Both the position numbers and the translations under genes were made by a program. From positions 331,962-395,961 of the forward strand of contig NZ_BMZD01000001.1 in NCBI RefSeq assembly GCF_014652615.1: a DNA stretch of 64,000 nt, given 5' to 3'. This document shows positions 1-7,230 of this stretch, piece by piece. Positions within the stretch are counted from its first letter, which is position 1. Each line of letters opens with the position of its first letter. A model generated the notes under the pieces. It was not told where the DNA came from. It made no database searches and worked only from the letters and a program-made list of their open reading frames with translations. The DNA comes from Novosphingobium arvoryzae. GTDB lineage: Bacteria; Pseudomonadota; Alphaproteobacteria; Sphingomonadales; Sphingomonadaceae.

Positions 1-235
1 ATCGCTGGAAGCGCGGTATCGCGTTGGCGACTATGGACTGGTGGCGTTCATCGATGCCGGGCAGGCCTGGCGCGAAACCACGCCGCAATTCAATGATCTG
101 CGCTATGGCGTGGGGATTGGCGGGCGGTTCTACACCAATTTCGGCCCGGTCCGGCTCGACGTCGCCACGCCGCTGGCGCGCAGGCCGGGTGAAGCCCTGA
201 TCAACGTTTATGTCTCGATCGGGCAGGCGTTCTGA
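1..235 (+). CDS. tamA: TamA/BamA-type outer membrane barrel, C-terminal end (partial)
   Basis: Only the last 77 residues are in the window; the reading frame is already open at base 2. They have the look of the end of an Omp85 barrel: a DAGQAW strand, GVGIGGRFYTNFGPVRLDVA, and a terminal strand finishing in phenylalanine (IGQAF), the usual BAM recognition signature. The stop overlaps the start of the next gene (TGATG), and that gene is tamB. This is the standard tamA-tamB order of the translocation and assembly module that inserts autotransporters and other barrels into the outer membrane. The POTRA domains and most of the barrel lie outside the window. The assignment rests on the short barrel tail plus context; another Omp85 member is possible but less likely. 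Confidence 0.85.
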   Translation, partial: SLEARYRVGDYGLVAFIDAGQAWRETTPQFNDLRYGVGIGGRFYTNFGPVRLDVATPLARRPGEALINVYVSIGQAF

Positions 236-3200
236 TGGACAGTGCGGCTCCACCCGCAGCGGACACCGCCCAGCCCCGGCGTCCGCGCTGGCGTCCGCTG
301 CGGATCGCCGCGCTTGCGCTGCTGGGTGCGGGATTGCTGCTGGCGCTCTTGGTCGCGGCGCTGGATACCGCACCCGGCCACCGGCTGGTCGCGCGGCAAC
401 TGTCCGGCCAGACCCTTGCAAGCGGGCTGCGTATCTCGGTGGGGCGGATCGAGGGATCGCTCTATGGCGCGCTGACCCTGCACGATCTGGCGCTGCGCGA
501 TGGCCGGGGAACGGTGCTCTCCGCACCGCGCCTCGCGCTTGATTGGCGGCCCTTGGCCTATCTGCGCGGCCATATCGACATTCGCAGCATCAGCGCGGGG
601 GAAGTGGTCCTGCACCGCATCCCGGAGCTGACGCCAGGCGGGCCGGACGAGGGGCCGTTGCTGCCCGATCTGGATATCGACATCGCCGCGTTGCGGATCG
701 ACCGGCTGATCGCGCAGCCGGCCGTGGCGGGAAAGCAGCGCGTGCTGACCTTGCGCGGCAGCGCCCATATCGCCGACGGGCGCGCGCAGATTCGCACCCG
801 CGCGGTGACCGTGGGCGGCGACGGAGGCGCAGGCGGCGACAGTCTGGCGCTGACGCTGGATGCCCGCCCGGCTGAGCGCCAGCTGGCACTGGACCTGGCG
901 CTGCACGCTCCGGCAGACGGAGTGATTGCCGCGCTGTCTGGCTTTGATCGCGCGCTGGTGGTGACTGCCGGGGGGCGGGGCGACTGGATGCAATGGAATG
1001 GCACCGTGGGTGCCAGTCTGGGCGGACAGGAACTGGCCAGACTGGCGCTCACCGCGCGCGATGGCACGTTTGCCGTGAATGGTCCGACCTGGCCGGGGCA
1101 GATCTGGCGAGACGTTGCCGGGCTGCAGCCGGCGACAGTCGCCAAGGTGGATCTCTCGGCCCGGTTGAGCCAGCGCCGCGCCGCCGTTTCGGGCGTGATT
1201 TCGGGGCGGGACTTCCGCCTTGTCCCGAACGGGCTGATCGACCTTGGCGCCAATCGGTTCGAGCGGTTCGGGCTTGGTCTGGTGCTGCCCGGTCCGGTGC
1301 CTCTGGCTGGAAGCGTCACGGGCGCGGGGCTGAAAGCCGATCTGGTGGCGGACGGCGCCCTTGCCGGGCCGGAAATCGTCTATCGGCTGGACGCGCGCAG
1401 CCTGACGGTGGGCGGGATTGCCATGACCGGGATCGCCGCGCGCGGCACCGCGCGGGGCGGGCGGGACCAGTGGCTGATCCCCGTCACGGCGCAAGTGCGG
1501 CAGATCACCGGGCTGGACGCGGTGGCCGGGGGCCAGTTGACCAATATCACGGTGACGGGTGATCTGGCGGCCCGCTGGCCCCGGATCGTGGCGGACAATC
1601 TGCGGGTCCGCTCGGACCGGATCGATGCCGGGGTCATCCTGGCCGCCGATTTCGCCAAGGGGCGCGTTTCCGGCGCGGTCGATGGCCGGATCGATCGCTA
1701 CAATCTTGCCAGTGTCGGTACCTTCAGCATTCAGACCCGGCTGGACATGCAGCAGGCGGGGCCGGGGTTTGCGGTGGATGGCGCCGTCCGGGCGCGTTCC
1801 ACCAGCCTCGCCAGCGATGCGCTGCGGTCCTATTTTGGCGGCAACCTCGTCGCATCGGCGCAGGTCGGATACGGCGCGGACGGGGTCGCGCGGCTGGCCG
1901 GTTTGCGGCTGGTTGCGCCAGAGCTGCGGATCACCGGCGGGCAGGGGGCATGGTTCCCGGATGGCCGGATCGCGCTCGATGCGGCGGGGACTTCGCCGCG
2001 CTATGGGGTGCTCGGTCTGCGTGTGGACGGTACTGTGGAGAGCCCACGGGCGCGCGTTCTGGCCGCGCGTCCCGATCTGGGCATCGGCCTTGCCAATCTG
2101 GATGCCCGGATCACGACAGTTGCCGCCGGTTATCGGCTCGATGCCAGTGGGGATACCGATTACGGCCCCTTGCGCGCCGATGTCACCCTGGGGCTGGGCG
2201 CGCGCACCGCATTGCAGATCAACCGCGCGACCCTGTCGGGCGTGGACTTTACGGGCAGCCTGACCCAGACCCCGGCTGGTCCCTTCGCCGGGACGCTGGC
2301 CGCCCAGGGCAACGGGGTTCGCGGATCGTTGCAGCTGGCAGCGCAGGGGCGGCATCAGGCGGCGGAGTTTTCGCTGCAGGCGCAGGACGCGGTGTTCGCC
2401 GGTCCGGCGCGGCTGTCGATCGGGTCAGCAACGGCAACCGGGCGCGTTGTCCTGCTCGAACAGCCGCTGGTGATGGCCGATGTCCAACTCTCCGGCACGC
2501 GGCTGGGCGGGTTCGACCTGGCGGCGGGACGCGTGAAAGTGGACTATCAGGGAGGGCGCGGCCATGCCGCCGCGCTGATCGAAGGGACCAGCGGCGCGCC
2601 GTTCCGGCTGGCGCTGAACGCCGACCTTGCGCCCAGGTTGTGGCGGGTGGCGCTGCAGGGGCGGGTGCGCGGGCAGACCATCCGCACCACGGCCCCGGCC
2701 CGGATCGTGCCCGGCGCCGGACGTTATGAACTGCTGCCGGCCAGTCTTGCGGTGGGCGGCGGCAGCGCGCGGATCGCCGGCTCCTATGGCCCCGGCCTGA
2801 CCGTGCAAAGCCGGATCGAGAAGATTGACCTGGCCATCGTCAACGCGTTCGCGCCGGGTTACGGCATCGGCGGATCGGCCAGCGGCAGTATCGATTTTGT
2901 ACAGGACGGTGCGGATGCGATCCCGCAGGCTGAAGCGCGCCTGATGCTGACCGATTTCACCCGGACCAGCGCCACGTCGATCAGCCAGCCGGTTGCTGTC
3001 AACGTCATCGCCAGGCTGGCCCCCGCCGGGGCAGAGGCCCGCGCCGTGATCCGCCGGCGCGGCGCGGTGATCGGGCGGCTGGTGGCCAGCCTTGGTCCTT
3101 TGCCCGCAACCGGCGGGGACTGGACCGACCGGCTGCGGGCCGCACCGCTGGGCGGCGGCATCCGCTATGACGGCAACGCCGACACGCTGTTTTCCCTGAC

Positions 3201-4452
3201 CGGACTGGCTGGGCAATCGATCGCCGGCCCGGTCGCGCTGGCAGCCGACTTTTCCTGCCGGGTGGCCGATCCGTGTCTTAGCGGCATCGTCCGGGGGCAG
3301 GGGCTGACGTATGAGAACGTGGCCTATGGCACGCGGCTGACCCATGTGGACTTCAGCGGCCGTTTCACGGGCGGCACGCTGGATTTGGGCGCGTTTTCCG
3401 CGCGGGCGGGCAATGGGACGATCAAGGCCAGCGGCCGGATCGGCCTGTCAGCGGCGGAGGGCTATCCCATGGATCTGGCGGCGACGCTGGCCGATGCCCG
3501 CCTGGCCCGGAGCGAGGCCTTGTCCGCATCGGCCACCGGAATCGTGCGGCTGACCAAGCAGGCTGGGCAGGCAGCCGTGCTCAGCGGCGAACTGCGCCTG
3601 CCTGAAACGCGCTATCAGATCGTGCGTGAAGGGGCGGCCAGCGTGCCGCGCCTGACCGGGGTCCGCTTCAAGCCGGATCGCCGCGCGGCCCGCATCACCG
3701 GCGATGAAGTGGCGCCGCCAGCGGGGAACCTGTTTCCGTCGCTGCGGCTGGATTTGCGCCTGCGGGCCGAAGACCGGCTGCACGTGACCGGCATGGGGCT
3801 CGATTCCGAATGGGGCGCCAGCTTTGACCTGACCGGGACCAGCGCCGCGCCCCGGCTGACCGGGCAGGTCCGGCTGGTCCGGGGGACGCTGGACTTTGCG
3901 GGCCATTCGTTTGGCCTGCAGGAGGGCCGGATCACGTTCACCGGCGGTCCGGTCAACGATCCGGCGGTGGCCATTGCCGCAACCGACGATATTGGCGATC
4001 TGGCCGTCAGCGTCCGGGTAAGCGGGCGCGCCACCGACCCGCAGGTGACATTCAGTTCCACCCCCGCGCTGCCCGATGACGAAGTCCTCTCGCGCGTGCT
4101 GTTCGGCAGTTCGATCGCCAACCTCTCGGCCATTCAGGCGGTGCAGCTGGCATCCTCGCTGAATGCCTTGCGGGCCAGCGGCGGCGGGCTGAACCCGCTG
4201 GGGCGGCTGCGTTCGGCAACGGGCCTCAGCCGGCTGCGCATCCTGGCTTCGGACGAAGCCAGCGGGCGCGGCACGGCGCTGGCCGCGGGCCATTACCTGA
4301 CCGATGACATCTACGTGGAACTCATCACCGACGCGCGCGGCTTTACCGCTACCCAGCTTGAGGTCAGCCTGACCCGGTGGCTGTCGCTGCTCAGCCAGGC
4401 GGGCGGGTCCGGCGCGAACAGCGTCAACTTGCGGATCCGGAAGGATTACTGA
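235..4452 (+). CDS. tamB: Translocation and assembly module protein TamB (DUF490)
   Basis: A 1405-residue protein with one N-terminal membrane anchor (about residues 20-45, after an Arg/Pro-rich cytoplasmic start) followed by a very long stretch of repetitive beta-rich sequence, typical of the AsmA/TamB lipid-transfer grooves that span the periplasm. The C-terminal 350 residues form the DUF490/TamB domain (for example LRLDLRLRAEDRLHVTGMGL, GHSFGLQEGRITFTGGPVND and a final LTRWLSLLSQ strand). Length matches the family (about 1200-1500). The ATG overlaps the tamA stop, so the two are translationally coupled. TamB works with TamA in outer membrane protein insertion or anterograde phospholipid transport. 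No frameshift is seen across the gene. Confidence 0.93.
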   Translation: MDSAAPPAADTAQPRRPRWRPLRIAALALLGAGLLLALLVAALDTAPGHRLVARQLSGQTLASGLRISVGRIEGSLYGALTLHDLALRDGRGTVLSAPRLALDWRPLAYLRGHIDIRSISAGEVVLHRIPELTPGGPDEGPLLPDLDIDIAALRIDRLIAQPAVAGKQRVLTLRGSAHIADGRAQIRTRAVTVGGDGGAGGDSLALTLDARPAERQLALDLALHAPADGVIAALSGFDRALVVTAGGRGDWMQWNGTVGASLGGQELARLALTARDGTFAVNGPTWPGQIWRDVAGLQPATVAKVDLSARLSQRRAAVSGVISGRDFRLVPNGLIDLGANRFERFGLGLVLPGPVPLAGSVTGAGLKADLVADGALAGPEIVYRLDARSLTVGGIAMTGIAARGTARGGRDQWLIPVTAQVRQITGLDAVAGGQLTNITVTGDLAARWPRIVADNLRVRSDRIDAGVILAADFAKGRVSGAVDGRIDRYNLASVGTFSIQTRLDMQQAGPGFAVDGAVRARSTSLASDALRSYFGGNLVASAQVGYGADGVARLAGLRLVAPELRITGGQGAWFPDGRIALDAAGTSPRYGVLGLRVDGTVESPRARVLAARPDLGIGLANLDARITTVAAGYRLDASGDTDYGPLRADVTLGLGARTALQINRATLSGVDFTGSLTQTPAGPFAGTLAAQGNGVRGSLQLAAQGRHQAAEFSLQAQDAVFAGPARLSIGSATATGRVVLLEQPLVMADVQLSGTRLGGFDLAAGRVKVDYQGGRGHAAALIEGTSGAPFRLALNADLAPRLWRVALQGRVRGQTIRTTAPARIVPGAGRYELLPASLAVGGGSARIAGSYGPGLTVQSRIEKIDLAIVNAFAPGYGIGGSASGSIDFVQDGADAIPQAEARLMLTDFTRTSATSISQPVAVNVIARLAPAGAEARAVIRRRGAVIGRLVASLGPLPATGGDWTDRLRAAPLGGGIRYDGNADTLFSLTGLAGQSIAGPVALAADFSCRVADPCLSGIVRGQGLTYENVAYGTRLTHVDFSGRFTGGTLDLGAFSARAGNGTIKASGRIGLSAAEGYPMDLAATLADARLARSEALSASATGIVRLTKQAGQAAVLSGELRLPETRYQIVREGAASVPRLTGVRFKPDRRAARITGDEVAPPAGNLFPSLRLDLRLRAEDRLHVTGMGLDSEWGASFDLTGTSAAPRLTGQVRLVRGTLDFAGHSFGLQEGRITFTGGPVNDPAVAIAATDDIGDLAVSVRVSGRATDPQVTFSSTPALPDDEVLSRVLFGSSIANLSAIQAVQLASSLNALRASGGGLNPLGRLRSATGLSRLRILASDEASGRGTALAAGHYLTDDIYVELITDARGFTATQLEVSLTRWLSLLSQAGGSGANSVNLRIRKDY

Positions 4453-4652
4453 TGCGCCTTGCCTGCCTCATCCTGCCGGCGGGGCTGCTCATGCTGGGCG
4501 GCTGCAACCGCGAGCCGGAATTCGAGCAACGCTATGCGGACGTTTCCGCCCGGATCGGGGCCAGTGCCGAGGCGATCGATGCCGCACTGGCAGCGACGGA
4601 CAGTCCGCTGGACACGGCGGAGACAGAAGCTAGCCGAAGAATTCGTCGCTGA
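4452..4652 (+). CDS. Small predicted lipoprotein downstream of tamB
   Basis: A 66-residue product whose ATG overlaps the tamB stop (TGATG). It starts with a signal peptide and lipobox (LMLGGC, Cys18) and then has about 48 mostly hydrophilic residues (NREPEFEQRYADVSARI). The coupling to tamB and the clear lipobox support a real gene. I do not recognise a family. The final residues (EASRRIRR) are basic and low-complexity, and the gene runs 23 bp into the convergent regulator gene, so the C-terminus may have been shortened or replaced when the neighbouring cluster arrived. Confidence 0.55.
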   Translation: MRLACLILPAGLLMLGGCNREPEFEQRYADVSARIGASAEAIDAALAATDSPLDTAETEASRRIRR

Positions 4653-5304
4653 TGTTGGACAGGGTGGAAAACCCGTTGCCGACATGGGCGCGCATGGCCG
4701 CTTCCGCGCCGTCGGCATCGCCCGCCTTGATTGCCCGCAGGATCCGGTGGTGATCGGCATTGGCATGCTTCAGCCGGTTCGGGCTGTAGAAGGATTCGAA
4801 CAGCAGGCGGTGGATGGGCACGTTCAGGCGTTCCAGCAGTTGCCGGATGACATCGTTCTCCGCGCCTTCGACCAGCAGGGCATGCCATTCCAGGTTGAGC
4901 CGGCCGAACCGTTCGGGCGCGTTCTCGGTGACGCAGGCGTCCAGTTCGTCCTGCAGGCGTTCCAGCTTGGCGATCTGTTCGGCTGAGGCCTTGCGGGTGA
5001 AATCCGCCGCGCAGATCCCCTCCAGCGCGATGCGCGCCCGGTAGATCTGGCGCACTTCGTCGATGCTGGCCGAGCGGACCGAGGCGCCGCGAAACTCTTC
5101 CGTCTCGACGAGCCCTTCGCCTTCAAGGCGCTGAAATGCCTCGCGGACCTTGAACCGGCTTGCACCGGTCTGCCGGATGATGTCCACTTCGATCAGCCGC
5201 TGCCCCGGTGCAAAACTGCCCCGGCGAATGCGCTGGCGGATCCAGGCGGCGACTTCGACGCCGGTGGGCGCACGCTCGCCCCCGGTAAAGACAGGATCGG
5301 TCAT
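4630..5304 (-). CDS. GntR-family (FCD) transcriptional regulator
   Basis: A 224-residue regulator: N-terminal winged helix (about residues 15-80, with RQRIRRGSFAPGQRLIEVDI and SRFKVREAFQRLEGEGLV) followed by an all-helical FCD ligand domain with conserved metal/ligand residues (LNLEWHALLVEGAEND, HHRILRAIKAGDADGAEAAM). The ATG at 5304 is chosen because it places the wing-helix at the usual distance from the N-terminus; the frame remains open upstream. It is divergent from the 16-kb catabolic operon beginning at 5423, and an ATTGT-N2-ACAAT inverted repeat lies between them. The parsimonious role is local control of that operon in response to a carboxylic acid or CoA-linked intermediate, by analogy with other FCD regulators. 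The ligand is unknown. Confidence 0.88.
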   Translation of the reverse strand: MTDPVFTGGERAPTGVEVAAWIRQRIRRGSFAPGQRLIEVDIIRQTGASRFKVREAFQRLEGEGLVETEEFRGASVRSASIDEVRQIYRARIALEGICAADFTRKASAEQIAKLERLQDELDACVTENAPERFGRLNLEWHALLVEGAENDVIRQLLERLNVPIHRLLFESFYSPNRLKHANADHHRILRAIKAGDADGAEAAMRAHVGNGFSTLSNISDEFFG

Positions 5305-5331
5305 GCCCCGTGGCTGCGGGCTCTCCGGCAG

Positions 5332-5343
5332 ATTGTCAACAAT
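5332..5343. promoter_or_regulatory. Candidate GntR/FCD operator, inverted repeat ATTGT-CA-ACAAT
   Basis: A 5-bp perfect inverted repeat with a 2-bp centre (ATTGTCAACAAT) lies between the regulator start (5304) and the hydrolase start (5423). It resembles the short TTGT-N2-ACAA sites bound by many FCD-type GntR proteins. It would control both directions. The family resemblance is established knowledge; binding here is inferred from position only. Confidence 0.5.
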
Positions 5344-5422
5344 TTCGTCAGCGCTTTTTTGATTGCCTCTGCGCCCCGCATCACGGATCACAGGGCCACA
5401 AGAAGGACAGGAGAGGCAGGGA

Positions 5423-7180
5423 ATGCGCGCGACCGCAACGGTCATGGCGATGCTGGCGATGGTGATCGCCCCGCTTCCGCCTGCCGCGCATGCGCAGGGC
5501 CCGTCGGCTGATGCGCTCGCGCCGCACGTCCAGCCTTACGAAAACGTCCAGCGGACATCGTTGTATGTTCCGGTGCGCGATGGCACGCGGCTGGCGGTCA
5601 ACATCTATCGCCCGGCCACCCCGCAGGGGGTCGAAACGGCCCGGCTGCCGGTGATCTTCGTCTTGACGCCCTATCGCGCGCGCTTTCGCGACGCCCAGGG
5701 GAAAGTGCAGGAAGCCGCGCTGGAAGACCGGCTGGCGCTGCGTTCGCTGATCCGCGCCGGATACGTCGTCGCCGTGGCCGACATTCGCGGCAAGGGGGCC
5801 AGCTTTGGCAGCCGCCGGGGCTTTCAGGACCGAACCGAGGCCTATGACGGCCATGATCTGGTCGAATGGCTGGCCCGGCAGGATTTCTCCACCGGCAAGG
5901 TTGGCATGATCGGCTGCTCCTATCTGGGAGGCACCACCTTCCACACGGCATCGACCACGCCGCCCTCGCTCAAGGCGGTGTTCGTCGGGGCCTCCGATCT
6001 CGACAAGTATGCCTTCGTCCGGAATGGCGGCATCACCGCGCAGTTCAACACCCGCCCGGATGAACCCGCCGAAGTCGATCTGGCCAGCCTACCGGTCGAC
6101 GGCGATGGCGATGCGGCGCTGCTGCGTGCGGCCGTGGCCGAACACGCGCGCAACACCCCGATGGCACCATTGTGGTACGGCATGCCCCACCGTGACAGCC
6201 TGTCCCGCTTCACCGGCAATGCGTTCTGGAACGAAGTGGCGATGTTCAACTACGTCGACCGGATCGAGGCCGCCGGGATCGCTACCTATTTCTGGGGCAA
6301 CTGGCAGGACGAGCCGACCGCGCAGTCGATCCTGTCTGCCGCCAACATCACGGGCAGCCGCCTGCTGGTCGGCCCCGGCAGCCATTGCGTGCCGCCGCCG
6401 GGCTTCAACTTCACGGGCGAGGTCGTGCGCTATTTCGACCATCACCTGAAGGGCGCGGCCAACGGTCTGGCGCAGGCCCCGCGCGCGACCTACTGGGTCG
6501 AAGGGCAAGGCTGGGTCCGGTCTGACCGGCTGCCCGGCACCGAGGCCCGGCCCATGACCTGGCACCTCGCGGGCGGGCGCAGCGGCACTTCGCAAGCCGC
6601 CAATGATGGCACGCTGCAACAGCGGCCTGACCGCGCGGGCCGGGATACTTTCCGGGTGGATTACAATCTGCCCGACGCTGACTATTTCGCATTCTGGGCC
6701 CAGCCGATGGACCGTCACGGCCTTGCCTGGACCAGCGCGCCGCTGGCCGCGCCGCTCAAGCTGGTGGGCATGCCGGTCGTGCGGCTGACGGTCAGCGCCG
6801 ACCGGCCCGACGCGCACGTCTGGGCCTATCTCGATCAGGTCGATTCAGCCGGCAAGGCACAGGTCATCGCCTTTGGCCGCCTTGCCCTGTCGCATCGCAA
6901 GACCGCCAAGGCGCCTTATGATACGCTGGGCGCGCCTTATCATTCCGGGCTGCGGGCCGATGTCGCGCCGCTGCCGGTTGGCAGCAAGGCCCGGATCGAC
7001 TTTGCCCTGACCGCCTTGTCGCAGGTCGTGCCCGCCGGCCATCGCCTGCGGCTGACCGTGACGGGAGCCGATCCGCGCCAGCGCAACTTGCGCGAGATCC
7101 GGCAGGACCCGCCGCCACAAATCACGATCTGGCGGGGGGCAGGCAGCGGGTCTGCCATAGATTTGCCGGTAATGGACTAG
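5423..7180 (+). CDS. Secreted CocE/NonD-family serine hydrolase (X-Pro dipeptidyl-peptidase S15 type)
   Basis: A 585-residue protein with a cleavable signal peptide (MRATATVMAM..., predicted cut after AHA at residue 24), so it should act in the periplasm or outside. The alpha/beta hydrolase domain carries the nucleophile elbow GCSYLGG (Ser166), ADIRGKGASFG before it, and a late GPGSHC turn that may supply the histidine. The last 220 residues form the jelly-roll PepX C-terminal domain (FAFWAQPMDRHG-type start, GHRLRLTVTGADPRQ). Family members cleave esters or amides such as cocaine, glutaryl-7-ACA or X-Pro peptides. The ATG at 5423 has a GAGAGGCAGGG ribosome site. It is the first gene of the long plus-strand run and may release the acid that the rest of the operon processes. 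Confidence 0.87.
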   Translation: MRATATVMAMLAMVIAPLPPAAHAQGPSADALAPHVQPYENVQRTSLYVPVRDGTRLAVNIYRPATPQGVETARLPVIFVLTPYRARFRDAQGKVQEAALEDRLALRSLIRAGYVVAVADIRGKGASFGSRRGFQDRTEAYDGHDLVEWLARQDFSTGKVGMIGCSYLGGTTFHTASTTPPSLKAVFVGASDLDKYAFVRNGGITAQFNTRPDEPAEVDLASLPVDGDGDAALLRAAVAEHARNTPMAPLWYGMPHRDSLSRFTGNAFWNEVAMFNYVDRIEAAGIATYFWGNWQDEPTAQSILSAANITGSRLLVGPGSHCVPPPGFNFTGEVVRYFDHHLKGAANGLAQAPRATYWVEGQGWVRSDRLPGTEARPMTWHLAGGRSGTSQAANDGTLQQRPDRAGRDTFRVDYNLPDADYFAFWAQPMDRHGLAWTSAPLAAPLKLVGMPVVRLTVSADRPDAHVWAYLDQVDSAGKAQVIAFGRLALSHRKTAKAPYDTLGAPYHSGLRADVAPLPVGSKARIDFALTALSQVVPAGHRLRLTVTGADPRQRNLREIRQDPPPQITIWRGAGSGSAIDLPVMD

Positions 7181-7230
7181 ATTTGGAACGGGAATAGGGC
7201 CGCGCGCCCGATAATGAGGGAGTGAGGATA

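Noticed and set aside
412..430. TTGCAAGCGGGCTGC within tamB
   Set aside because: Inside a coding region, with an imperfect second half; chance match in GC-rich DNA.
208..2355. A 715-codon minus-strand frame over tamB
   Set aside because: tamB is complete and convincing on the plus strand. The antisense frame has only Arg/Gln/Pro-rich low-complexity sequence.
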